From Candidatus Tumulicola sp. (lineage in GTDB: Bacteria > Vulcanimicrobiota > Vulcanimicrobiia > Eremiobacterales > Eremiobacteraceae), in the NCBI GenBank assembly GCA_035601835.1, contig DATNNM010000011.1, forward strand, positions 62,001-126,000: a stretch of DNA of 64,000 bases, in the 5' to 3' direction. The notes beneath the pieces were generated by a model. That model worked only from the letters and a program-made list of their open reading frames with translations, was not told the origin of the DNA and did no database searches. Positions within the stretch are counted from its first letter, which is position 1, and each line of letters starts with the position of its first letter. Of the stretch, positions 17,456 through 28,423 are shown in pieces. A program made the translations under genes and the position numbers.

Positions 17456-19096
17456 TCAGAACGGGGGTAGGGAGGTTGATTGCGTCACGCGCTCGCCCGA
17501 GTAACCCATCGAGACGACTTGCACGTAGATCGGACCGTGATACGAGCGGGGGACATACAGCAAGGCGTTCTGCCTGGGCCCTGAAATGCCGGCCGAACTG
17601 ATCACCGTTCCGCGATCGTCGATCAATTGGATGTTGGCAGAGGCTTGCGCGGATGCCGCCCACAGGACGCGGACATTGCGGCCGGCGGGGCCATAGCGCG
17701 CCGAGATGCCCGCCATGGCGACGGTAGAGCTGCGATCGACCGCGCGGCGTTGCCTGCGCGGCGTGGGCGAGGGCTTCGGTTTGGGCGTCGCGCGCTTTGC
17801 CTCGAGCGCGGCGGCGATCTGCGCGCTGCTCAACGCGATGCGATGTGGCGTGGCCACGGGTTGCGCCGCCGCCGTCGCAACGGCAGTGGCGCTCGCGCTG
17901 GTTGTCGCTTTAGTCTGCGGCGCACCGGCTTTTGGTCCTTTAGCGTGCGCGCGCTTCTTGGGAGCATTCGTCGCCGCCACCATCGCTGCGATCGTCGGCT
18001 GCGACGTCACCACCGCGGCCGTCGTCGCGACCCCGCTCTGATTTGGGCGCGGCAAGAAGAAGACGACCGCTACCGCCAGGATGACGGCAGCGATGCCGAT
18101 GTTGATCAGCGTCGGGATGCGCGGACCGGATTCGCGCAACGGCGCCGGCGCGACCAGGACGTCTGCGGTTTTGCGCTCCGGCGGCGGCTGAGACGGCTCT
18201 TCGGGCAAGTCGAATGGGCGAAAACCGCGGCGGGGCAGGCCAACGACGCTCTCTTCGAGCCCATCAGCGGGTTGGACCACGACGGCCGAAGCCGCGGGCA
18301 AAACGGAAATCGATGGCGGCGCAGGCGCGCGCGGCGCGGGCGCAGGCGTCACCGGATCCGCTTTGGCGGCTTCCGCTTTGAGCACGGCCGGAGCCGCTAT
18401 CTCCTCGTCGGAGATTCCGGCGAGCTTGCGCTCGATGAGATCCCACGGAACTCTGCTCGAGCGCCGCCCTTGCGAGACGGCCACGCCGACTTCGATATTG
18501 CGTGGATGGTTGAGCCCTTCTGCATCCGTGACGCCGGGCCGCCAGCGGATCGGCACGTCGACATTCGCGCTTTGGCCGGGCGACAGATGCAACGCTTCGA
18601 GCTTCGGGATCTTAAGGGAGGGATGTTCGGAAAATTCAACGATGAAGTCACCGTCGCTTTGGCTTAGACTCTTCACCGATAGTGCGAGGACGAAGTTACG
18701 CGCGCTGTTCTTTCCCGTGGTCGCACCGCTGTCCGTCGACGCCTTCCAGGCGAGTGAGGTCGCGCAATCCGTGCCACCCGCCGAGATGAGCGTGATCTGG
18801 AACTCGCCGATCTTGTGGTTTTCGGAATCGCGCGCCGTGACGATGGCCAATTGGTCGCGCGAGGCCTTTGCATCCGCGCGGAAGGTGAGCTCGACATTGC
18901 GCGATTCGCCCGGGTCCAACGAAAAGGCCGAGGGCTGGATCGCTCCGCTGCTCGGGGGTTCCTCCAACTGCAAGACGCAGTGAATCGGCACGTCACATGG
19001 GTTTGTGACGGCGATGTCGTACGTCGTTTGTTCGCCCGGGGTCAGGTACCACCTGACGGAACGGTTGGCCGATTCTATCGTTATGGATCGGGCCAT
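17456..19096 (-). CDS. Large single-span membrane protein with Ig-like N-terminal domains
   Basis: About 546 residues, not a named protein. Residues 1-230 look like two Ig/beta-sandwich domains ('LTPGEQTTYDIAVTNPCDVP', 'LDPGESRNVELTFRA', 'LSPGQSANVDVPIRW'), as found in cell-surface and DUF11/NEW-type repeats. A Pro/Ala linker follows. A transmembrane helix (IGIAAVILAVAVVFF) precedes an Ala/Thr/Lys-rich linker, and a C-terminal beta domain of about 100 residues closes the protein. No Sec signal precedes the first domain, so the N-terminal half may be cytoplasmic. ATG 19096 has a GGAG about ten bases upstream and lies just after a promoter; a longer frame opens at 19222. Confidence 0.75.
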   Translation of the reverse strand: MARSITIESANRSVRWYLTPGEQTTYDIAVTNPCDVPIHCVLQLEEPPSSGAIQPSAFSLDPGESRNVELTFRADAKASRDQLAIVTARDSENHKIGEFQITLISAGGTDCATSLAWKASTDSGATTGKNSARNFVLALSVKSLSQSDGDFIVEFSEHPSLKIPKLEALHLSPGQSANVDVPIRWRPGVTDAEGLNHPRNIEVGVAVSQGRRSSRVPWDLIERKLAGISDEEIAAPAVLKAEAAKADPVTPAPAPRAPAPPSISVLPAASAVVVQPADGLEESVVGLPRRGFRPFDLPEEPSQPPPERKTADVLVAPAPLRESGPRIPTLINIGIAAVILAVAVVFFLPRPNQSGVATTAAVVTSQPTIAAMVAATNAPKKRAHAKGPKAGAPQTKATTSASATAVATAAAQPVATPHRIALSSAQIAAALEAKRATPKPKPSPTPRRQRRAVDRSSTVAMAGISARYGPAGRNVRVLWAASAQASANIQLIDDRGTVISSAGISGPRQNALLYVPRSYHGPIYVQVVSMGYSGERVTQSTSLPPF

Positions 19097-19121
19097 CAGA
19101 CTTGTGACTCCAACACTAGAT

Positions 19122-19150
19122 ATTATCGGACTGTAAGGGCCGGTCTGCAA
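19122..19150 (-). promoter_or_regulatory. Promoter of the Ig-like membrane protein operon
   Basis: On the minus strand, -35 TTGCAG (19145-19150) and -10 GATAAT (19122-19127) are separated by 17 bp. Predicted transcription start is near 19114, giving an 18-base leader to the ATG at 19096. Confidence 0.6.
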
Positions 19151-19208
19151 GTATTCATTAGGGCCCTTTCCGACCCTCCGGCGGGTAGGGGGCTGGCCCC
19201 TGAAGAAC

Positions 19209-19234
19209 GCTCCAATTCCCACTTCCCTTGGAGC
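19209..19234 (+). promoter_or_regulatory. Hairpin masking the hsp20 Shine-Dalgarno, candidate RNA thermometer
   Basis: Perfect 7-bp inverted repeat GCTCCAA (19209-19215) and TTGGAGC (19228-19234) with a 12-base loop. The only Shine-Dalgarno-like sequence before hsp20 (TTGGAG) lies fully in the 3' arm. Masking of the ribosome site by a weak hairpin is how thermometers such as ROSE and fourU control small heat-shock genes. Spacing from GGAG to the ATG (15 bases) is longer than usual, which lowers confidence. Confidence 0.4.
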
Positions 19235-19248
19235 TACTACCGCCGACG

Positions 19249-19688
19249 ATGCATCCAGACGACATTTTCAGCGAGTTCGACCGCCTATTCGAGGAGCTAA
19301 GCCTCCCGCTGACCAGCCACGCCCGGCGGGGTTCCTTCGCCCCGAACGCCGACGTCTTCCTGACCGAAGGCGGCCGCACTGTCATCGTGCGGGTGGAGAT
19401 CGCGAGCGTCAACCCGGATCACATCAAGCTGGTCGTGGAGGGCGCTAGCCTCTATTTGGCGGGCGTGCGCGAGACGAATCTGAAGCGCGCCGACGCGGTG
19501 CTGCAGAAGGAGATAGATTACGGCTGCTTCCTGAAGCGGATCCAATTGCCGTTCACCGTTGCGGTGGCCGAGGCGCGCGCCGAGTACCACGACGGCACGC
19601 TGACCATCAAATTGCCCGCGGCCCAAGAGCGCCGCGGCGTCGTCGCCGATCGCACCGAGATCCGCGCGGTCGTGAGGGGTCGCGCCTG

Positions 19689-19689
<1 letters not shown>
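19249..19689 (+). CDS. Small heat-shock protein, Hsp20/alpha-crystallin family
   Basis: 146 residues. The alpha-crystallin domain (about 30-125) contains FAPNADVFLTEGGRTVIVRV, GASLYLAGVRE and the closing YHDGTLTIKLP (consensus A-x-x-x-n-G-v-L). Forms oligomers that hold unfolding proteins. A TTG at 19228 gives a longer frame but falls within the proposed leader hairpin, so ATG 19249 is preferred. The stop overlaps the lon start by one base, so chaperone and protease are co-translated. Confidence 0.93.
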
Positions 19690-22121
<2,432 letters not shown>

Positions 22122-22124
22122 CGT

Positions 22125-22655
22125 TTGCTCGATCTCCACACGCCGCGCCTGCACCTGATCGCGGCGACGCTCGCGATGGCTGATGCCGAGACGAGCGATC
22201 GCGCACGTCTTTCTATCTTGCTCCGCGCGTCGCTTCCGCTTGACTGGCCGCCGCCGCTCAACGACGAAGCTTCGGCGCGCTGGTTCACCGAATACTTAAG
22301 CCTGCATCCGGCCGCCGTGGGTTGGGTGATGTGGTATTTCATCCTCGACGAGGCCGGCGCGCGCCGCGCGATCGGCAACGGCGGTTTCAAGGGCGAGCCC
22401 AACGGTGGCACGGTCGAGATCGGGTACTCGATCGTGCCGGAATTCCAACGGCGCGGCTATGCGACCGAAGCGGTGGGCGCTTTGGTGGAGTGGGCTTTGG
22501 GCCATGACACGGTGAATCGCGTCGTCGCTGAAACGCTGCCGGAGCTCGCGGCGTCGAAAGCGGTGCTTCGCAAGCTTGGTTTTCAACCGGCTGAGGGTGC
22601 GAGCGCGCCGGGCGTTCTCCGCTTCGAAAGACTGAAAATTGTTCGAGCGTCTTGA
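22125..22655 (+). CDS. GNAT acetyltransferase, RimJ/RimL-like
   Basis: 176 residues, TTG start 3 bp after lon. Typical opening LHTPRLHLIAATL, acetyl-CoA loop VPEFQRRGYATEAVGALVEW and the late motif ASKAVLRKLGF. Members acetylate protein N-termini or small amines; the target here is unknown. It is probably translated from the lon transcript and overlaps the next gene by 17 bp. Confidence 0.88.
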   Translation: MLDLHTPRLHLIAATLAMADAETSDRARLSILLRASLPLDWPPPLNDEASARWFTEYLSLHPAAVGWVMWYFILDEAGARRAIGNGGFKGEPNGGTVEIGYSIVPEFQRRGYATEAVGALVEWALGHDTVNRVVAETLPELAASKAVLRKLGFQPAEGASAPGVLRFERLKIVRAS

Positions 22656-23112
22656 CGCGGAGTTCCCAAGCGACTACGAGATAGCCGAATCGGTGCAGCG
22701 TCTGGGCGCTTGCGTGAAGCATCGCTTGTCGGAGACGATGTTCCACGACGGCCTGGTCGGCAGCGTTGAAGCGGCCCGCGTCACGTTTTACCACCACAAC
22801 CCTTGGTATCGTTCTCGCGGCATGCGTTTTTCAGGAGCTTTTTCGGACGGCGGCGGCCACGCCGTGCTGCGCGGCAGTTTCTCGATGGGCTCTTGGCGCG
22901 TCGTTTTTTGGATCTTTTTCGGACTGTTCGCGCTCGCCGCATGGCTCGCGTTGCTCGACGGTGCGGCAGCCGGCTCGCTCGACGAAGCGCTGGGTTTCGC
23001 GATCGGCGGTCTCGTCATCTGGGCGCTTTTCTACACCAGCGTGCGCGTGACCGGCAGGGGTGACATCCAACGGATGACCCACATCATCCGCGAAGCGCTG
23101 AAGAAAGCCTAG
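22639..23112 (+). CDS. Two-span membrane protein, unknown function
   Basis: 157 residues with TTG start. A soluble N-terminal part of about 85 residues is followed by two transmembrane helices (VVFWIFFGLFALAAWLALL and a second near 115-135) and a short basic tail. No family recognised. It overlaps the GNAT gene upstream and, tail to tail, the methyltransferase gene by 4 bp. Confidence 0.65.
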   Translation: MFERLDAEFPSDYEIAESVQRLGACVKHRLSETMFHDGLVGSVEAARVTFYHHNPWYRSRGMRFSGAFSDGGGHAVLRGSFSMGSWRVVFWIFFGLFALAAWLALLDGAAAGSLDEALGFAIGGLVIWALFYTSVRVTGRGDIQRMTHIIREALKKA

Positions 23113-23966
23113 CCCGCTCTCTTCAACAGCACAACGCCGGACATCGGACCGGAGCGCCGGTTCAGTTCATCGCGCCACATGCGTCTGAACAACAGGCGCC
23201 ATAGCCAGCCCATCGATCCCTCGCGATGCAGGCGGTGACCCTCGACCCACAGCGAGTGGTACTCCACGAATCGCCAGCCGTGCGGTGAGAAAAAATCGGC
23301 TCCGCCTTCGGGAGCGAAGCGGAACGGAGCTCTGCCCGCCGCGACGCTCTTGCCCCACGATCGCTGCATCATCTTGAGGATGAACGGTGACGCGAGATCG
23401 GTCAGCCACCAAGCAAACCCGGGCACGGCGGCCAGATCGTCGGCGAGTTGCCCGACATCCTCAGCCGAAAGATAGACGAGCAGCCCTTCGGTGATCACGA
23501 GCGCGTTGCGCGCCTCCGCACCGAGCGACGAGAGGAACGCGCGCCTTGCGGCGACGTCGGCGAGGTCCAGGCCACGGCGCTCGAGATGGCAGACGGGTTT
23601 GGCATCGGCAAGCGCTGCGGTCTTGGAGTCGATGGTCTTCGGGAAGTCGACTTCGACCCAGCGCAGGGCCGGCGGGAGGTTGAGACGGTAAGGGCGTGCG
23701 TCCAGGCCGGCCGCAAGGTTAAGCACGAGATCTACGCCCTGCGCGACGAGCCGTTCGATGATCTCATCCATCACCTTCGTGCGCACGACCATCGGCCACG
23801 CGTAGGTGCGCGAACTCTTCAGCTTGCGCATGATCTCCTCGCCGCGCGGTCCGGCGAGCCTGCGCGCGAATGGATCTTTGAAGAGGGCGTCCGGGCGTTC
23901 GGATTCGAGCGCTCGGTACATCGCAACCCAGTTGGCGGTCTCGTCGACGGAAACGGGCTCAGTCAT
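23109..23966 (-). CDS. Class I SAM-dependent methyltransferase, LCM/PPM family
   Basis: About 285 residues. The leucine carboxyl methyltransferase-like family is recognised by LVLNLAAGLDARPYRLNLP (SAM-binding motif I), the following ALRWVEVDFP, and NALVITEGLLVYLSAEDV. The true start is the ATG at 23966 (TEPVSVDETANWVAMYRALE), which overlaps the pgl stop; a much longer frame opens at 24212 but its extra residues look random. Last gene of the pentose-phosphate operon. Substrate unknown. Confidence 0.88.
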   Translation of the reverse strand: MTEPVSVDETANWVAMYRALESERPDALFKDPFARRLAGPRGEEIMRKLKSSRTYAWPMVVRTKVMDEIIERLVAQGVDLVLNLAAGLDARPYRLNLPPALRWVEVDFPKTIDSKTAALADAKPVCHLERRGLDLADVAARRAFLSSLGAEARNALVITEGLLVYLSAEDVGQLADDLAAVPGFAWWLTDLASPFILKMMQRSWGKSVAAGRAPFRFAPEGGADFFSPHGWRFVEYHSLWVEGHRLHREGSMGWLWRLLFRRMWRDELNRRSGPMSGVVLLKRAG

Positions 23967-24697
23967 GCTCGCTTGAGCTTCGCGGCCGCGGCCCGGTCCA
24001 CCAGCCAGGTCAGCGTGCCTTCCACCGGCGCCACGCCTTGGGCCGGGAACCGCTCGACGTCGCGCGGCCCATCGACAACTTTGGCGAGAACGTCGGCCTT
24101 CTCGGCGCCCTCCACCAAGAACACGACGGCTCGCGCTGCATTGAGCGCCGGATACGTGAGGGTGAGTCGCCACGGGGCCTTCGCCTCCTGCGGCACGTGA
24201 TTGGGGGCGCACGGCACGTCGGTCGTGTGGAGGGCGGCAGAGCCCGGGAAAAGCGAAGCCGTGTGTCCGTCCGACCCAAGGCCCAGATAGATGAGGTCCA
24301 AGCGGATGGCGCTTCCGGGGAAAAAAGCCTCCAACTGCCGCTTGTAGTCAGCAGCGCCGGCGTGCGGCTCTAATTCGCCGCGCATGCGATGGACGTTCGC
24401 GTCGGCTGCACGAAGCGGACCCAGCAGCGCCTGTTCGGCTATGGCGAAGTTGCTGTTCGGGTCATCGGGCGGCACACAGCGCTCGTCACTCCAAAAGAAA
24501 TGTACGCTCGGCCACTCCACGCTGCGGGCGAACTCTTGCGAGGCCAGCAATCCGAGCATCGCTTTCGGCGTCGAGCCGCCGGACAAAGCCACGGCGAAGC
24601 GGCCGCGCTGCTCGATCGCCGTCCGCGCGAGCGTCTGAAATTCGACCGCGCCTCGATGCGCAAGAGCATGTGGGTCGTCGAGCACGAGCACGTTCAC
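23963..24697 (-). CDS. pgl: 6-phosphogluconolactonase (SOL/DevB type)
   Basis: 244 residues. Hydrolyses 6-phosphogluconolactone to 6-phosphogluconate in the oxidative pentose-phosphate branch. Motifs: FAVALSGGSTPKAML near residue 35, VHFFWSDERCVPPDDPNSNF near 60 and LGLGSDGHTASLFPGS near 130 (active-site His). GTG start at 24697 overlaps the opcA stop (GTGA). A frame opening at 24967 is an overlap artefact. Confidence 0.95.
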   Translation of the reverse strand: MNVLVLDDPHALAHRGAVEFQTLARTAIEQRGRFAVALSGGSTPKAMLGLLASQEFARSVEWPSVHFFWSDERCVPPDDPNSNFAIAEQALLGPLRAADANVHRMRGELEPHAGAADYKRQLEAFFPGSAIRLDLIYLGLGSDGHTASLFPGSAALHTTDVPCAPNHVPQEAKAPWRLTLTYPALNAARAVVFLVEGAEKADVLAKVVDGPRDVERFPAQGVAPVEGTLTWLVDRAAAAKLKRA

Positions 24698-25734
24698 TCT
24701 TCGCGAAGCGCGACCTCGAGCATCGGTTCGCGCAGGGGCACGTCGATGCAGCGATGGAGCAGTTCGGCTTCGCTGAGCGTCTCCGCCGGAAACGAGAAAC
24801 GCCGCATCTGCCGGCCATCCGCGTCGCGCGCGGTGCCGGTCACGCCAAGCGGCTCGGCGATGCGCTCGAGTTCGAGCGCCGCCTGCGTGCGCAGCGCGCC
24901 GAAACGCACCGACTCCAGCCGGCCCACGCCATCGCCCTCGCCCGGCACCGGCACGATGCGCACGCAACCGCGCAAAGAAGGCTGGCGGCTCGTCATCCAG
25001 CTCGAGAGCAGCAGCGCGCGAGCCGACGGGGACGCCGCGGCCGTCGAGGTCGCCGAGAATTCGATGGCACAGCGATCGAATGCCGGCAGCAACGCCAGCA
25101 CGGCCGGGTCATCGAAACAGGCGCCGATGGTCGCGCGCCACGGAGCGATGCGCTGCCAATTGAAGTCGCCGATCGCGCTGGCCTCGCCCTGCCGTTCGAC
25201 CATCCGGCGCAGCGTATCGAGCGCGGCTGCGTTGTCGCCGAAGCGCATCGAATCCACGATGATCTTATGGGCGACTTGGGCCAGCCGGGAGAAGAGGACG
25301 CTGCCCGAGGGCGGACCACCGCGCCACCATAGGTACACCGGCATGTCGGACGACAACAGGCTCTCGACCGCAGACGCAGCGCATTCCGCCGATTGGGGAC
25401 TGGCCGCGATGAAGATCTCCTCGCTGCACACCTTCTCGTGGGCGCACCCCGAGTCGATCCACGAGCGCAGCGCGTCGTCTGCGACTGTGTCATCGCGTAT
25501 CACGGTGATGACCCGAAGCGGATGCGTGGCGGCAAGCTGGCCGACGATTTGCGAAACCACCGTCTCGGCGCCCGCTTCCTCGACGCACGCGACAAGATTC
25601 AGCACGTGGGCGCGCGCGGATGCAGCATCCGCCGTCTGCAACGCCTGCGCGCGCCAGCGCGCGGCCAACGCCGCCTCGACATCGCCGATCTTGACCTCGG
25701 TCGCGCCGGAGAAGGCGGTCACGGCTGGCGCCAT
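24694..25734 (-). CDS. opcA: Glucose-6-phosphate dehydrogenase assembly protein OpcA
   Basis: 346 residues. OpcA is needed for full activity and redox control of G6PD in cyanobacteria and actinobacteria. Recognised by N-terminal 'ALAARWRAQALQ', the central DMPVYLWWRGGPPSG, KIIVDSMRF, and the C-terminal LLLSSWMTSR. Overlaps the zwf 3' end by 16 bp and pgl by 4 bp, as expected for partner genes. Confidence 0.93.
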   Translation of the reverse strand: MAPAVTAFSGATEVKIGDVEAALAARWRAQALQTADAASARAHVLNLVACVEEAGAETVVSQIVGQLAATHPLRVITVIRDDTVADDALRSWIDSGCAHEKVCSEEIFIAASPQSAECAASAVESLLSSDMPVYLWWRGGPPSGSVLFSRLAQVAHKIIVDSMRFGDNAAALDTLRRMVERQGEASAIGDFNWQRIAPWRATIGACFDDPAVLALLPAFDRCAIEFSATSTAAASPSARALLLSSWMTSRQPSLRGCVRIVPVPGEGDGVGRLESVRFGALRTQAALELERIAEPLGVTGTARDADGRQMRRFSFPAETLSEAELLHRCIDVPLREPMLEVALREE

Positions 25735-27275
25735 GAGCGGCCGTCGCGCGCCATGAGTTTATTCGCTTCCGCTGGACCCCACGACCCAGCCGCGTAGTTG
25801 GGGAACTTCACACTGCGGTCGGACTGCCATTTCGTCAGGACCGGATCGAGCAGCGCCCACGCCGCCTCCACGCCGTCCGATCGGTCGAACAAGGTTTGAT
25901 CGCCCTTCATGCAATCGAGGATGAGCCGCTCGTACGGCGATGCATCTTCGGCTCCGAACGTCGCGCCGTACGAGAATTCCATGGCCACCGAGCGGATGCG
26001 CATGCTCGGCCCAGGCACCTTTGCGCCGAATTTGAGCGTGATGCCCTCGTCGGGCTGGATACGCAGGGCGAGCACGTTGCCCTCCAGCGGTTCGAGCTGC
26101 GTCTTCCGGAACGGGAGGTGCGGCGCTTCCTTGAACTGGATGGCGATATCGGTGACGCGCTTCGTCAGACGCTTGCCGGAGCGGATATAGAACGGCACGC
26201 CCGCCCAGCGCCAGTTGTCCACGTACAACTTGAACGCGGCGTAGGTCGGCGTGATGGAGTCGGGCGCTACCCCGGGCTCCTCGCGATAGCCCATCACCTT
26301 TTCGCCCGCGACAAAGCCCTTGCCGTATTGCCCGCGCACGCACGCGCTCACGCCGTCGTCGATATCCAGCGGTCGAACCGCTTCGACGACGCGCACCTTC
26401 TCATCACGAAAGTCGGTGGCATTGAACGTCTGGGGCGGTTCCATGGCGACGAGCGAGAGCAGCTGCAGCGCGTGGTTCTGGATGACGTCGCGCACCACGC
26501 CGGTCTCCTCATAGAAGTTGGCGCGGCCCTCGATGCCGATGTTCTCCGCGATCGTTATCTGCACGTGATCCACGTAGCGGCGATTCCAAATCGGTTCGAA
26601 AATGCCGTTGGCGAAACGCAGCACCGAGATGTTCTGGACGGTCTCCTTACCCAGGTAGTGGTCGATGCGGTAGATCTGATCTTCGCGGACGTACGAAAGC
26701 ATCTCGGTGTTGAGGGCCTTCGCGGAGGCGAGGTCGCGCCCGAACGGCTTCTCGACGATGATGCGCACCGATCCGCTCGGCTTCCCGTCAGCCTGGCCCG
26801 CCAGTCCGGCCGCGTGCAATTGGCCGACGATGAGACCGAAAAGACTCGCCGGCGTGGCGATATAGAAGATGCGATTGCCTGCCGTCCCGTGCTTTTCGTC
26901 GTTTTCCGCGAGCAGGGTCTTCAGCGCGGCGAAAGCCTGCGCATCGGTAAAATCGCCACAGAGGTAGTATGAGCGATCGGCGAGGGCGTTCACCACGCCA
27001 TCGTCGCGCACGCGAACCTCGTCGGAGTGCGCCACAGACTCCTTGAGCGTCTCCCGGAACGCCGCCTCATCCATCGGATTGCGCGCGAAGCCGACGACGC
27101 AGAAATTCGGCGGCACGAGATTGGCCTGCGTGAGATTGTAGATGGCCGGCAGCAGCTTGCGCCGCGTGAGATCGCCCGCCGCGCCGAAGATGACGAGTTG
27201 GCACGGCTGCGAGGCGCGGTCTTCGCGCAAGCCTTCGCGAAACGGGTTGACCCGGGAGATGTCAGTCGTCTGCAT
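25719..27275 (-). CDS. zwf: Glucose-6-phosphate 1-dehydrogenase
   Basis: 518 residues. Oxidises glucose-6-phosphate with NAD(P)+, the entry to the pentose-phosphate pathway. NADP-binding FGAAGDLTRRKLLPAIYNL near residue 32, active-site RIDHYLGKE near residue 200, and the C-terminal substrate region GVPFYIRSGKRL. Its ATG follows the stop of the M50-like gene with no intervening base (TAG-ATG), so translation of the two is linked. Confidence 0.98.
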   Translation of the reverse strand: MQTTDISRVNPFREGLREDRASQPCQLVIFGAAGDLTRRKLLPAIYNLTQANLVPPNFCVVGFARNPMDEAAFRETLKESVAHSDEVRVRDDGVVNALADRSYYLCGDFTDAQAFAALKTLLAENDEKHGTAGNRIFYIATPASLFGLIVGQLHAAGLAGQADGKPSGSVRIIVEKPFGRDLASAKALNTEMLSYVREDQIYRIDHYLGKETVQNISVLRFANGIFEPIWNRRYVDHVQITIAENIGIEGRANFYEETGVVRDVIQNHALQLLSLVAMEPPQTFNATDFRDEKVRVVEAVRPLDIDDGVSACVRGQYGKGFVAGEKVMGYREEPGVAPDSITPTYAAFKLYVDNWRWAGVPFYIRSGKRLTKRVTDIAIQFKEAPHLPFRKTQLEPLEGNVLALRIQPDEGITLKFGAKVPGPSMRIRSVAMEFSYGATFGAEDASPYERLILDCMKGDQTLFDRSDGVEAAWALLDPVLTKWQSDRSVKFPNYAAGSWGPAEANKLMARDGRSWRQP

Positions 27276-28415
27276 CTATGTGGTAGCCCGTAGGCCGTTT
27301 TCCGCCTTATTGATTAGCTCTTGAAACATCTCATGCTCCAGTACGGCGAACCCTGTATCGGAGCAGGCGTCTCCCCGTTGCATCCCCTCGCGCGCACAGG
27401 AAAGAGCATCCGCAAATTTCCCTTCCGCGCAAAGGACTGCTGCCTCCGCTCTTAGTTCGGTGTGTCTATGGGCGCCACGGCCCAGCCCCTGCTCCAGCAT
27501 CGCTCTCGCTCTCTCCACCGATCCATAACCCGCCGCGAAATAAGCGCCATCGAGCAATGGGCCCGGAAGCGGCTGTTGGCCGGTCTTAGGCTTGCCCTTC
27601 TCCATTGCGGCTAACACTGCGCCCGCGCCGTCAAGGTCGGCCTTGTCCATGTAATAGTAATACAGGAGCATTCCGCCGATCGGCTCCATGTCGGGGACCG
27701 ATTTGAGCCGCGCGATACAACTCTCATCCCATTCACGCGGGCGAAGTCCATCAAGTGAAGATCCCATCAATGTCAGCGTAGCCTCGGCAAGGCGAAATGT
27801 GTGCGTTCGGAAGAGCGCTCCCAGCAGTTGCAATCCGTCGGAACGTGCCATCCCTGTCTTAACGGGCACGAGAGTGGTGATTGCAACAAAAAACGAAACG
27901 CTCCCAACGACCACCGAGAGTATCAAGCCGGCAGATCCGGGCGAGAGGTGTGGCGCAATCGCGAAGCATAGCGCACTGAAGACGAGAGAACCAACGGGGC
28001 CACCCAAGATTACCAAGGCAAAACGCAACCCGACAAGACGTGAACCTGTTGGTACCGCAAACGTCAGACCATGGAATGACGCGAGGGGCGGCATTCGAGT
28101 AATGACCCGATATCCGCCCTCATCTTTAAATATGCAGAACGGTCCAAACAGAAAGACTAGAAGGCGAAATCGCACCAACCAGCCGACCATAGCGTGGCCC
28201 AGCTCGTGTACAGGGACGGCGACTATCCAATAAGCGAGAAAACCAGCCAGGACGCCCAAACCAATTGCGCTCCAATCACTGGCTGTGGACAGCCAGTACG
28301 CCGACGCAAGGAGAAAGCCAGCGCATGCCACGAACGCCAAAACGACAAGGACATTGAATCTCGGAGATTCTCTCTCGATAACCAGCGGCGAAACATCGGC
28401 GCTTGACTCAGCCAT
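27276..28415 (-). CDS. M50 (site-2 protease)-like membrane metallopeptidase with TPR-like tail
   Basis: 379 residues. About six transmembrane helices in the first 230 residues. The zinc motif HELGH (PVHELGHAMVGW, near residue 73) lies in a membrane helix, and a distal Asp in MARSDGLQLLG (near 207) fits the second M50 motif, though the usual N-x-x-P is replaced (LVPVKTG). The C-terminal 130 residues look helical and TPR-like. Base composition is AT-richer than neighbours. It sits tightly between gnd and zwf (8 bp and 0 bp), an unusual place for a membrane protease. Confidence 0.75.
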   Translation of the reverse strand: MAESSADVSPLVIERESPRFNVLVVLAFVACAGFLLASAYWLSTASDWSAIGLGVLAGFLAYWIVAVPVHELGHAMVGWLVRFRLLVFLFGPFCIFKDEGGYRVITRMPPLASFHGLTFAVPTGSRLVGLRFALVILGGPVGSLVFSALCFAIAPHLSPGSAGLILSVVVGSVSFFVAITTLVPVKTGMARSDGLQLLGALFRTHTFRLAEATLTLMGSSLDGLRPREWDESCIARLKSVPDMEPIGGMLLYYYYMDKADLDGAGAVLAAMEKGKPKTGQQPLPGPLLDGAYFAAGYGSVERARAMLEQGLGRGAHRHTELRAEAAVLCAEGKFADALSCAREGMQRGDACSDTGFAVLEHEMFQELINKAENGLRATT

Positions 28416-28423
28416 CCGAATAA

